From: Epiperipatus broadwayi
Taxonomy: Eukaryota > Onychophora > Udeonychophora > Euonychophora > Peripatidae
DNA: 64,000 bases
Direction: 5' to 3'
NCBI GenBank assembly: GCA_028023455.1
Contig: JAQFVV010012476.1
Coordinates: 5,402,594-5,466,593 of the forward strand
The position numbers were made by a program, and so were the translations under genes. The notes beneath the pieces were generated by a model. The model did not search any database, was not told the DNA's origin, and was given only the letters and a program-made list of their open reading frames with translations. Below, piece after piece: positions 49,790 to 60,949 of this stretch (positions are counted from its first letter, which is position 1; each line of letters opens with the position of its first letter).

Positions 49790-50340
49790 CTAGAACATGT
49801 TTGTGATTTGGTGCTGATGAAAGGTGCACTGATGAAAAACCGAACAAACCGTGAAAATATCTCCGCAATGTAATGATGATTCACCCTTATTAAAAGTGGA
49901 TAAAAACCAATCACTATCTTAGGTGGAAGTGGTGTAGTAAGCAAATATGGTGTTATCATGGACATGCAAGTATTCAATATCATCATTCAACTAATGAGAA
50001 AATGTTGTTTGTAAAATACATGCGTAGTGATAGAGAGAAGTTGAAATTCCAGCATTGGTGGATGAAGAGAGATGAACTGATAAAAGCCAAAAAAAATAAA
50101 AAACCTAAAAAAATAATAACTAAAAATGAATAAAAAATCTGTTATCTTGTACAAAAGTGGTGTTGTGAAAACAGTGAGCTGGAAAAGCAGATATGGAGAT
50201 CCAGGTGTTTAATATCTCCAGCTCATCTGTTATATGATAAAATGCAAGCATAGAAAGAGAGAGTGATCTGAGTTTTTGTGTTGATGGATGATTGCAACGA
50301 GAAGATGAAAGATACACTAATAAAAATCAAAAGTCTTAAG
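49790..50340. repeat. Diverged tandem repeat, about 245-bp unit
   Basis: Blocks recur in order: 'gtggtgtagtaagcaaata' and 'gtggtgttgtgaaaacagtg'; 'gtattcaatatcatc' and 'gtgtttaatatctcc'; and 'gatgaactgataaaagcc' near 50070 with 'gatacactaataaaaatc' near 50310. About two units plus a partial one at the left. No coherent protein. Confidence 0.55.
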
Positions 50341-50344
50341 TATA

Positions 50345-50895
50345 TATATATGTATGTGTGCAAGGAGAACCTTGTGGTCTTGTGACTAGCTTGTCAATAA
50401 TCTTCTATGACTTGGCTTGATATTAGAATCTACATAGAATTTGAAAAATTATTGCATTAAATAATTTCTAAACAAGCTTAGTACTTTTACAGACATTATA
50501 AAGTCAATCTAATTAGCCATTTCAATTACAGATAAGACAGTATATATTTAAAGACAAAAAAAAATCTAGACATTTGAAGTCTTTAAAAAGATTTTTGTTC
50601 ACAAACGCAATTGAAAGAATTCCCAGATTAACAAAAACTAATAAAAAAGACTTTAATTGGCACATAGTCTCAATAGTCCTTGAGACACAACAATAATTCA
50701 GGATATTGAATCCTTGACAGGAGTAAATAAGACTTCATCAAAATATTTATGCCTTACTTTTGCTGAGAAATGTTTTTCTGTCTGTGGATTGAGATTATTT
50801 CAGGCTTTATATACCAGGATTTTGATGGAGATTTTAAGCATGATTCTTTTATTACTGATCATAGGAATTTTTCAACATGAAGGACTGATATATGG
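50345..50895. other. No recognised feature
   Basis: AT-rich DNA; a frame at 50714-50917 has no domain similarity I can name. Confidence 0.5.
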
Positions 50896-50901
50896 CTTAT
50901 A

Positions 50902-50990
50902 CAGTGATGCTATCTAACCGGTTCGCGCGAATTGGTTCTTAAAATTAAAAAAAAATAGCGAACCAGTAGTTAAATTATCCGAAAATAAAT
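50902..50990 (+). mobile_element. Possible hAT terminal segment
   Basis: CAGTGATGCTATCTAACCGG followed by TTCGCGCGAATTGG and an inverted CGAACCAGTAG looks like the subterminal hairpin of some hAT elements, which start with CAG. I found no matching second end in the window, so the element is truncated or the call is wrong. Confidence 0.3.
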
Positions 50991-50994
50991 TTTA

Positions 50995-51910
50995 TTTATT
51001 ATTGTCCTAAAAAAGAGTTGAATTAACAAATTACTTGTTTCCAATAATAACCTAGAACATTATTTATATTTTTTTTGGTTATATCTAACATAATAATGAT
51101 TCTTTTTGAATAGATTGGGTTCAAAATGCTTTTATATAAAAAAATATATATGAAATGCTTTTCCTAGAATAATTCGACAATACGATAGAAAACATACTAT
51201 TTGATCGCATGCATATTGCGCTGGGAACGTGTGATATGCGCGATGAAATTTGAGTGATTAAGAATTATTCTGCAAGAAATAATTCACAACAGTTTTGTTT
51301 TAAGCAATTAAATCCATTATTTATCGCGTTTCAAATTAGTTTGTTTAAAAGTATACAAATAAAAAGTGTTATTTTATTAGTGATAAAGGAATTCATATTT
51401 AATTTTTACACAAGGTAAATAATAATTGAAATACAGGCTTATTATATACCTATATCAATATATATATATATAGGATATATGTGCACAGACTTTTACACAT
51501 GTAAAAATCTGGCTCATATATCCTACACATTACAAGATAAATAAGAAATTAGTTTACTTGCATTTAACAGAGGCGTTATTAAAATTAAAAATTAGAAATA
51601 AATTCGGCACAAATGCATTTTTGTATTACCATAACTTTTTTAATAAAATTTACTCTTGCTGAAATTATTTTACTTTAAAGACAAAATAACTTCATTCAAA
51701 AGGACCTATCATTGGGAAAATAAACAGTAACATAAAACCATTGTTACCAATGATTTTGTAATGCTGACGTTGCTTTAAATATTTATTTAACTTTTATTTT
51801 TTATTTAAATATTTTATTTCTTTACTTACATATTTATCAAGCAAAATTTGTTTTTATTTGATTAGTAAGTTTAATGGATTACCAGCTGTAGCATTATCTG
51901 ATGTAACAGT
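50995..51910. other. No gene; one 54-bp hairpin
   Basis: AT-rich. AGGATATATG (51472-51481) is the inverse of CATATATCCT (51515-51524), with a nested AGACTTTTAC / GTAAAAATCT pair. Together they form a long imperfect hairpin at 51472-51524, perhaps a tiny MITE. Confidence 0.5.
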
Positions 51911-51915
51911 GTGTC

Positions 51916-52025
51916 TTTTTTTTTTTTTTAAGTGTCATAGCATCGGCTGGGACGCGAACCCGCAACCCAGGCAACTGCCTGCTAGTGCAAGGCAGTCGCG
52001 CTGACCTCTCGACCACCAATACAAG
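51916..52025 (-). mobile_element. tRNA-derived SINE, copy 3
   Basis: Reverse complement of the 19022 family: CTTGTATTGGTGGTCGAGAG, B box GGTTCGCGTCC, then GATGCTATGACACTT and poly(A) on the minus strand. The target-site duplication ACAGTGTGTC occurs at 51906-51915 and 52026-52035. Closest to copy 1. Confidence 0.9.
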
Positions 52026-52083
52026 ACAGTGTGTCTTTTTTTAACAATGAATTCAACATATTTTTTTTAGAATAACTTGGCAA

Positions 52084-52605
52084 GATGATGTGATGTGATG
52101 TGATGTATTATGGCTTCTCCTTAAACGAAGTCAAGAATATCTCAGCAATTATGCCCAGATAAACCTGTTAGCCACTTTATTTTACATTCCCCACTCTAAA
52201 TTTACCCATAATCTGCTCTATCCCATTTCCACAACATAATCTTTGTCAACTCTATAACCTTTATATCTAAATCCCCCTTATCTTTTCCCAAACCCAGCAT
52301 AAAAACCAATAATTCACTTTCTGTATAATCACTCTTTTCATATTTATTTTCCACAACTTCATTATATGTACCCTTTCTGTTTTCAAACATTTGCATTCAA
52401 TTAACAAATGCCTAATATTTTCTATTCCTTCCTTACATAATTTACAAAATAAATCACCCATATTTTTCCATTTACATGTATATTCTTTTGTAGCTAAAGA
52501 TCGAGCCACTTTCCTTACTATTATCATATATTAACTCACACCTAATATTCTGTTTATTTCTATATATATTTAAACTCTTTTTACTCTCCATACTATTTCT
52601 CCATC
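52084..52605 (-). pseudogene. LINE 3' end with C-terminal CCHC knuckle
   Basis: Same family as 57346-59245, 5' truncated near 52605. The minus strand reads SLATKEYTCKWKNMGDLF, CKLCKEGIENIRHLLIEC (Cys-x2-Cys...His-x4-Cys knuckle), a one-base frame change, then VFMLGLGKDKGDLDIKVIEL and ends WKWDRADYG. The short 3' UTR ends in a run of CATCA units (52084-52108), a simple-repeat tail in place of poly(A). Confidence 0.8.
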
Positions 52606-52783
52606 AAGTGTCATGACTCTTTGTCAAATAATTTTTTTCTTTTTCTTTTTTTAATTTTACTATTTTATTTCAGTTTTATGATTTGTTACCACTCATTTGT
52701 ATTAAAAATGAATTAATTAGATGGGTTTTTTCCTAGGGTGAATTTAACAGGAAAATATAATAAAAATAAACCCATCACAAGAA

Positions 52784-55060
52784 ATGAAACGAAAATGCCA
52801 AACAATATGGAATTTCTTCATAAAAGACTCAAAAACTGATACAGAATCGAAAATGATAGTAAAAGGATATTTCGAATCAAGTTTTGTTTTCTGTTTCTTC
52901 TGATCCAACAGAAAATAAATTTGATGACACAAATAAGCTGTCCAGTTCCAAAAGTATAAAAGAAGCATATAAAATAAATGTATATAGTGATCTTCCTGGT
53001 TGCTGGAATATAAAACAAGCCAATGAATCCAAAGAAAAATATTGTGGTTATTTATTGGGGGAAAAGCTTGGATGTGATATCTGTACCAAAATTGAGTCAT
53101 TGAAAGTGAAGGCAGCTTATATTTCAAAAGAATGGAAAAGATGTAATATTGTTCCAAGTGGAAAAAATAAAATGGTTCAACAAGCCTCTCTTCAAAAAAG
53201 TAAAGGAACATTTTTTCATCAAAAGCACACCAGATATGTGTGATGCAATTGAAAGAAAGTGCAAAAAATGCAATTTCCAAATCCATAGACAAAGCTCATG
53301 AAAAGTTTATGAGCTCCACTTGTAAAATTTTCAATACAGTTTACACTTTAGCAAAACTAAACTGACCGTTTTCTGTTATTGAACATTTGACAGGATTACA
53401 AAAAAAGAGTGGGTTAGATATGAAAGTAGGACTCCATTTTCGATTCATGGCTGTCAAAATTCTTGAGCACATTGCAAAATACATTAAAAAGGAGGTGTTT
53501 AAAAAAATATTAGATCAGAATTTAAAGATATGTGTTATAATTGATGAGGCATCACAATATCATGTAAACCAGTTCTTATCATTTTTATTAAAGTTGAAGA
53601 TACAGATTTTTCATCAACAATTTTGTAGATTTAGTGGAATTACAAAACTAAGATGCTGAAATCATTTACATTGCTCTACTACAAAGTCTGTATTCAGTAG
53701 GATTTGATAATTCATATTTGAAAAATAATTTGATTGGATTTTGTTCTGATGGAGCAAGTGTGGTGCTGGAAAGGTGGTCAGGAGTGAATATTAAAATAAA
53801 AAAACCACTATCCTGGGTTTTTTTATTTAACATTGTTTAAGTCATTATCTTCAGCTTGGGTTGGATGATTCTATCGAGGACATAAAGCAAGTGAATCACT
53901 TTAAAGCATTTATTGATGAAATATACAAAATCTTTCATCAGTCTTATAAAAACCAAATAGCACTGAATAAAATTTCAAACAATCTGAGAATTGAAATTCT
54001 AAAAATTGGCAGAGTTTTTGGCCCAAGATGGGAAGCATGCAGTCATAGAACAGCAGTTGCAACATGGTGAGGCTATCCAGCACTGTATGATTGTTTATTA
54101 CTAATAAAAAAAATTCTGGAATGGCTAAACATATCACCAACAAATTTTTTATGAGAGGTCTAGCTTTAATAATTGATATACTAGAAGAAATTTCTTTATT
54201 GTCAGATGCTTTTCAAAGAAGATGTGTGAATATATTGCACTCTGAACAATTGATTAAGAGAACAATTAAAGCATTTGAATATCTCAGAGAGAAGAGTAGT
54301 ACTTACAAAAAAAATAATAAATGAAACTATATATTCTTAAGGAATTCCAGCATGTTAATTTTATTGAAGACAACAAATACATGAGTCTTACCTATCAAAA
54401 ATTACTGACTGCAGTGACAACAAATATGACAGTAAGATTAATGGATTGTGATCGCATAAGTAATAATATTTAAGATATAAGTCATAAAATTCATTAATTA
54501 TACCTATCAAAAATTACTGACTGCAGTGACAACAAATATGACAGTAAGATTAATGGATTGTGATCACATAAGTAATAATATTTAAGATAGAAGTCATAAA
54601 ATTCATCAATTATTAAAATTATGAACCAGATGCTTGGAACCTGGAAGAAGCTATAGTTCTCTGGAAATAATTTGAAGAGAAATTACCACATTTTTACAAA
54701 ATATTTTATCATAAGATTTCGGTTAATGATTTCCATAATTATGTTGAAAATATTGTACTTGAAACTATCCAAAGAGCTGAAAATATAATTAATACCCTTG
54801 CTGTGGTTCTGCAGAGGCAGATCAAGAGTTTTCTGTAATGAACACAATTTATTTGGATAAAAGAAATCACCTTGAAGTGAAAAATGTGGCAAATCTTCTA
54901 GTAATAAATTTGCTAGATCTTCCATTAGATTGTTGGGACTGCATTGACTCAGCTTTCAAGTATGGCTAAAAAATCACAATGCAGCTGATGATGGTAGAGT
55001 TAAAAAGCATCATTAACCTGAAGAGACATATGATACAAATAGAATGTCAATATGAAAATA
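52784..55060 (+). pseudogene. KIAA1586-like hAT transposase, frameshifted
   Basis: In several frames this follows the KIAA1586-like hAT family from end to end. ATG at 52784 gives MKRKCQTIWNFFIKDSKTD. Then DLPGCWNIKQANESKEKY and LGCDICTKIESL (zinc-finger-like, about 52998-53090). LNMGV-like LDMKVGLHFRF and CVIIDEAS (about 53410-53550) hold the first catalytic Asp. IGFCSDGASVVL (about 53735-53770) holds the second, and KIGRVFGPRWEAC is near 54000. FSVMNTIYLDKRNHLEVKNV (about 54825-54890) covers the C-terminal dimerisation region. At least five frame breaks plus a 112-bp internal duplication make it inactive. The family has a domesticated vertebrate member; this copy is simply a dead transposon. 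Confidence 0.85.
54389..54612 (+). repeat. 112-bp recent tandem duplication inside the hAT pseudogene
   Basis: 'cctatcaaaaattactgact' occurs at 54391 and 54503. The two units differ at only a few positions across their length, so the duplication is much younger than the transposase decay. Confidence 0.9.
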
Positions 55061-55064
55061 TCTT

Positions 55065-56620
55065 GCCAAATAAATAATTTTTTTTCCAGTTATAAAAATG
55101 GTTTAATTATTTTTAATTCCATAAGTGAGATTGTAAAGTACGTCATAGTGTGCATGTGTACTGCTGCACTTTTTTGTGTATGAGGGGAGGTGGGTCTTGC
55201 AAAATTTCTGAGAAGTTGCTAAAAAATTTTAGGTATGAAACCAAAAAATGATTTGCTTCCATGCTTAGAAAGAAGAAAAATAAACAGAATAGGTTTTTAA
55301 ATACTATCTGCCTTTAGAGAACCAGATTTTTGGAAATTTGAGATTTCATCACTCGATATATACAAAGTCTTTTTTAATTTTATTTTACTATTATGAAAGT
55401 CTTCATTTTATACCCATGGAAGAAACCTGGGATATATATATATATATTAATTCCTTTTTCTAATTAAAATTGAAATGTGAAAATGATAGGATGTTATGAT
55501 AAAAAAATAACAGTTCTGTAATCATAGCCCAATTTAGTCTAACATCATCTATTAATTAAAGTATTGTGGAAAAAATAATGTAAGCATTAATATTAATGTC
55601 TTTTCTCAAAATCAAGTTTTTACAACCAAGCTATAACATTTTTTCTTTATTAGTGGAAATTTGTTGATACTTACTGTTTTTTTAACAAAATTTATTACCA
55701 AACAAGTTTTGCCTGTTTTAACAACAGTTATACACAAGCATAAGAGCTGGTGGTCATGTGATGCAGATCAGTAAATCTGATTGGCTATAAAACAGAGGTC
55801 TATTTGAAAGAGTCTGACAATAAGAAAGGGTTACTGGATCTCATTCAGAGCACTAAATAACAGATTTTCTAGAACACAGTCAACTTTGCTCAAGCTCAGA
55901 AAAAAAACTATTAGCAGCAAATACTGTTATAGCTATTACAGAGCAAGTGAATGTGGCAGGAAGTCTCAGTACTTCCATTAGATGGGTCATCTTGCAACCC
56001 AGTAGTTGTTACTGCTAATAAACTTACGTGTTAAGTGTGCAAACTATAATGGACAGAAAATGTTTTTAATTGTTGCAAACATGGTATTAATGTAAGTAGA
56101 TGCAATCGTTTTTATTTACTTTTTATTTATTTACTAGCTGGAAATATTATTTTCAACATTGAATCACATACAATTGCAACAGTCATCTATTTGGTCCTTC
56201 TATTTCCAATCCCTTTTTTGTAAACATAAATAATCAATGAATACCGACAAGATTAATACCAGAAACTAATCTTCGACTTTGTTCTCACAAGTTTGATATA
56301 AAATTGATCATTAATTTTATCAATAAGTGGCTCTAGAATAGAATATTAGATAGATTCATGCTTTTAACCCAATTTGATCTAGGTTTTAATTTTAGAAATG
56401 CATCATAAATGTTAATGAACTCTTTTAAATCAGTCTGCCCTGAATTTCTTGAATTCTGGATGCTTTGTTGATAATGAATTATGTAAGAAGAAAAAAACTG
56501 ATGATGGTTTCTATATCTTCAGCATCAGTTTTAAAACCAATCTCATTCATGTTATCACAAACTTTGTTTCCTTCAGATTTCAATCTTAATTTCATCTTTG
56601 AACAGTTATATATATATATA
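55065..56620. other. hAT 3' flank, then no recognised feature
   Basis: Up to about 55280 the sequence ('aggggaggtgggtcttgc', 'tctgagaagttgctaaaa') has the look of a hAT subterminal region, but I could not find the terminus. The rest is AT-rich, with TA runs at 55433 and 56606. Confidence 0.4.
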
Positions 56621-56624
56621 TGTA

Positions 56625-56905
56625 AATCTCTCCATAGAGTGCTGCCATCCAGTGCAAGCCAGAGTAAACAATGGATGCAAGAAGGTTTGTGCATAAAATT
56701 TTTATCTAGTGCCTATTCATCCAATATCTTCAGACTAGCTAGATGAAAGTCACAATGTAGAAACTAGTCTGGAGAAGTTGGATGAATGGGGACTAGATAG
56801 AGATTTTATGCACAAAACTTCTTGCATCCATTAATTATTCTGGCTTGCATTGGGAGGCATGAGGCAGTACTGTATGGAAAGTTTCACATCTGCTTTAATA
56901 GTTTG
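56625..56905. repeat. Hammerhead-type repeat family C, palindromic pair
   Basis: The left arm (56625-56745, minus) and right arm (56746-56905, plus) share 'ctggcttgca', 'catccatt' and 'tagat(a)gagattttatgcac' in inverse order. They are joined at the hammerhead core: the right arm keeps TAGATGA, GAAAC and a TAGTC site (56750-56790 region), and the left arm enters exactly there. An AT run flanks the left side. Confidence 0.75.
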
Positions 56906-57097
56906 TGTAAGCATAGGAATTGGTTATCATGTGATGTTTGGTGGTTTAATACCAATCCTGCCTAATGAGATAATGGTAACCAAAGATACAAAAATGCATA
57001 GATACTAAACTGGGTTCAGATCTGTATGACTATATAAGTGAATAAGCTTGGATTAAAAACATTGTTGTGTTTTCATTTTGGACTCATAGCTTTATAG

Positions 57098-57345
57098 TTA
57101 ATTAGATAAGTAAAAGTTGGCTTCTGGGGGGGGGGGGGAGGTGCATTAGATCCTAAGATCTAAGTGCAGTGATTTCAGATTCAAAGTTCCTCACTGATGA
57201 AATCTACAAGCAATAAACTAACTAATCTGGGAATATTGGATGAGCATGCACTAGATAGGATTTTATGCGCAAATCTTCTTGCATCCATTGATTACTCTGG
57301 CTTGCACTGGGTGACAGTACTGTATGGGGAGTTTTACCTCTTATG
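57098..57345 (+). repeat. Hammerhead-type repeat family C, single copy
   Basis: Collinear with 27960-28200. The core reads CTCACTGATGA near 57192, but GAAA has become TAAA and the stems are decayed. It ends 'tactgtatggggagtttt' directly before the LINE at 57346. A run of about 13 G's interrupts it near 57127. Confidence 0.7.
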
Positions 57346-59021
57346 AGTATGAGTAGGAATTCAGGTAGATCGTTATATATGAGTTTTATAAATATAGAGA
57401 AGGCATATGATAGAGTAAATAGAAATAGATTATGAGTAAGGTTAGCAAATTTAGGAATGAATGAAGCTTTAGTAAATATTATTAAGAAATTATATGAAAA
57501 TAATTACTATACTTACCAATTAGGGGATATAGAATCAGTTCAAGTTAAAAATGGGGTGGGGTTAAGGCAAGGATGCCCTATGTCACCTATTTTGTTTTTG
57601 TTGTATTTGAGTGAAATGGAAAAAACAATAGAAAGACTAGGAAGATGGATAGAGATACCATTAATGGGTGGCAAGGGAGTATATATTTTGCCGGGTATTT
57701 TTTTTGTGGATATTTTTTGTGTGCAGAAAGAAGAGAAGATATGGAAGTTATGCCAAGGACATGTACAAGGGTGGGTAAAGAGATGGGGGATTAAATTTAG
57801 TGGGAAAAAATTAAATATAATGATGATTAATAATGGGAAAAGAGATGTAGAATTTTTATTGGGGGATATAAAGTTAAGTATGGTGGATAGATATAGTTAT
57901 TTGGGAATCATCTTAAGTAATGAGCAAAATTGCTTGGTTGAATGGGAGAAAAAATTGGTAAATGAAGCAAAGAAAAAAAAAGGGTTTAGTAAAGAAATTA
58001 ACAGTGTTTTCATATAATAAATATGATGTAGTTAGAATTGTATGGAAGGGAGTTGTAGTAGCAGAGTTAACATATGGTGATGATGCATTATGGGTTAGTA
58101 AAAAGATATTAGATCACTTAGAGAAAGTACAAAGGGAAGTAGGAAGACATGCATTAGATACAGGGGTATGGGCATCAAAGGAGGCAATTCAAGGAGAAAT
58201 GAGATGGTCAAGTTTTTTATATGAGAGATGCAAAAAGTAAAATGAAAATGTGTGGTAGGTTGCAGTTTAAGGATGATAAAAGAATAGCCAAAATAGTATT
58301 TAATTGGGTTATGAGTAAAGGGCATGCAACAAGATGGGTGAGAAAGGTAATGTGGTATGCAAAGGATTTGGATAAAGAATTTATATCAGTATACTTGTAT
58401 AAAAGGTGGGATGATTGTATTAGTAGGATTGTTGAGTGTTATAGTGGTAAGGAATGGGATAAAAGAATAGATGCATTAATAAAGAATAGGAAATTGGGGA
58501 GATGGAGAACTAGTATGGAGAGTAAAAAGATTTTAAATATATATAGAAGTAAATGGAACATTGGGTGCGAATTAATTTATGATAATAGTAAGGAAAGTAG
58601 CTTATTGTTTAAGGCTTGAATGGGATCTTTAGCAACAAGAGAATATACATGTAAATGGAAAAATATGGGTGATTTAGTCTGTAAATTGTGTAAGGAAGAT
58701 ATATAAAATATTAGGCATCTGTTGATTGAATGCAAATGCTTGAAAGCAGAAAGGTTACAAATAATGAAGTTATGGGAGAATAAATATGAACAAAGTGATT
58801 ATACAGAAAGTGGGTTATTGGTTTTTATGCTGGGTTGGGGAAAAGATAAGGGGGATTTCGATATAAAGGCCATAGAGTTGACAAAGATTATGTTGTGGAA
58901 ATGGGATGAAGCAGATTATGGGAAAACTTAGGGTGGGGAATGGAAGGGGAAGGTAAAGTGGCTAACAGGTTTCTTTGGGCATAATTCCTGAGAGATTCTT
59001 GACTCTGTTTAAGGAGAAGTA
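57346..59021 (+). pseudogene. Non-LTR retrotransposon (LINE), RT to C-terminal knuckle
   Basis: 5' truncated within the RT palm. It starts SLYMSFINIEKAYDRVNRNR (RT block with the FxDxEKAYD signature changed to N). The open part 57457-58017 has GVGLRQGCPMSPILFLLYL; the catalytic FADD box is corrupted to FFVDIF. A frame change near 57962 leads to WKGVVVAELTYGDDALWVSK and EAIQGEMRWSSF. A further frame (58221-58619) covers GRLQFKDDKRIAK and GHATRWVRKV. In-frame stops follow at 58617 and about 58705. Then CKLCKEDI and RHLLIEC form a CCHC knuckle, as at the C-terminus of many APE-type LINEs. The protein would end WKWDEADYGKT at 58931. I do not assign a clade. Confidence 0.85.
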
Positions 59022-59226
59022 TTGTTTTTTATGCTGGGTTGGGGAAAAGATAAGGGGGATTTTGATATAAAGGCCATAGAGTTGACAAAGATTATGTTGT
59101 GGAAATGGGATGAAGCAGATTATGGGAAAGCTTAGGGTGAGGAATGGAAGGGGAAGGTAAAGTGGCTAACAGATTTCTTTGGGCATAATTCCTAAGAGAT
59201 TCCTGACTCCGTTTAAGGAGAAGTCA
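58818..59226 (+). repeat. 204-bp tandem duplication of the LINE 3' end
   Basis: 'atgctgggttggggaaaag' occurs at 58827 and 59031, and the sequence matches closely on to 'ttaaggagaagt' at 59010 and 59214. The last part of the reading frame and the 3' UTR are thus doubled. Confidence 0.9.
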
Positions 59227-59227
59227 C

Positions 59228-59246
59228 GGTAAATCACATCACATCA
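59228..59246 (+). repeat. LINE 3' simple-repeat tail
   Basis: 'aaatcacatcacatcatc' ends the element and matches the CATCA run at the end of the copy at 52084, marking a shared 3' terminus. Confidence 0.7.
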
Positions 59247-59249
59247 TCT

Positions 59250-60945
59250 CTGATTTAACAACTTGTATTTGCATAGAAAATAGTGTTTTGTGATGTTTAG
59301 TGATTTAATAATGTGAATATGGTTTGTAATATATGCATATATATATATATATTGAGGCATTTTTCCGGCAGGGTGTGTGATATCAATAATTATCAACATT
59401 GCTTTTCATTCAGATAATTTTATGAAAAAGAATAGGTAAACCAATGAATTTTAAAGTTCCTAAAAATATGATACTTTCCAAATCAATGATGAAGAATGTT
59501 ATTTTATATTATACTGTACCTTTAGTTTTAATAGTCAATGCAAGGGTATGACCAACCCAAATTAAGTTAGAACTTTTATTTTCTAAATTATTAATAATAA
59601 CTATATAGTCATTTATCAAATATTAATTAGTTATCTTTCAGATTTGGCTGCAGCCAATAACCTGAAAAAACATTTAAACCCTCTTATGTCATTAAAAAAA
59701 TGTATAATTTACTCAAAATCCAGATTTAAATTCACGTTTACACTAACCAAAATGTCAGAGGCCCTTCCTCTAACTTTCAAAATATAGTTTCTAATGAACT
59801 GATTTATTTCTAAATACTGTCTTAAATTTTTTATTCTAGATACATATATATATAAAGTCTATATATGAGTAAGTAATAATAATTACATTCCAGATTTTTC
59901 TTTGTGAATTATTCGTTTCAATAAATAAAGCAATGATCCAAATCGTATTGATTGTCCTACATTTAACATATCTTTTATAACTTTCAGTATTAAAGGCTTT
60001 ACGCCACTAAACATTGATAAAAATATTTGTATTAAAAAGTATTCTTTTTTTTTATTATTACAAGTTCTTATCTCGCCTTTAATCATTAAGTATTTCTCAC
60101 TTCTATAATGTATGAAGAGAAACAGAATGAATCTTTTATTACTTGGTAAAGAAAAATGAATATTTGCCAAATGACGTCACTATTTCATAAACTGTTTATT
60201 AAAAAATAAATATTCACAGTTCCCTACAAGTTGAAGTTCCAGTTTCTAATATAAATAACTGACTTATAATTAAATAACATTATACTGATAATAAAGCATG
60301 AAAAAATTCAAAATATGTAAAAAAAAAAAATTGTTTTATAACATTAATTTTATATAAATTAAACATTTATCTTTATATATATATTCATGTAGCGAGAGAA
60401 ATGCTATCAGAATTATTTTAATAAAGGGATCGTTCTATAATTATTTGATATATGGATAAAATAGGTCCATTGCTCAGATAGTCATTGATTTTTAAGCATC
60501 AAAATGATAGGTTAAGTACAACATTTCATTCAACTGACCAACTAAGAGTTATTTTTTCCTCAGATGAAAATCAAAGTATAAAGAAACTTTTAGCTATTGA
60601 ATCTGCCTTGTGCTAAATACACAAAGCCATGGCTTTATGGGATAATATTTTTTATGTGTTAACCTGCCAATCTTGATTTAAGCCAATGTGATACAGATAT
60701 TTTTTCAAAATACTTTAAGAATACACAGGCAATTTAATTTTTAATATATATATATAGTTATTTTATAATCAACACAATTAGTCATTCAATGTTGGTCAGT
60801 AAATGGCTATTTAGCTAATCAAATGAATATAATTAAATGAGTCTAAATAATAACATGTCTCTTTCATTAATGTCAAAAAAAGAAATGACCTGATAATTTA
60901 CCATTATTTTTCATATAAATTCCATTAATTTTATTATTAATTTAT
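59250..60945. other. No recognised feature
   Basis: AT-rich DNA with TA runs (59338, 59845, 60745). The frame at 59883-60170 on the minus strand has no recognisable domain. Confidence 0.5.
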
Positions 60946-60949
60946 TAAT

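Noticed and set aside
52744-53292. 182-codon minus-strand frame
   Set aside because: It is the antisense shadow of the KIAA1586-like hAT pseudogene, whose plus-strand reading has clear family motifs.
57124-57140. G-quadruplex-like poly-G runs here and near 62127
   Set aside because: Single uninterrupted G runs next to AT microsatellites are more likely simple-repeat expansion or sequencing noise than a designed structure.
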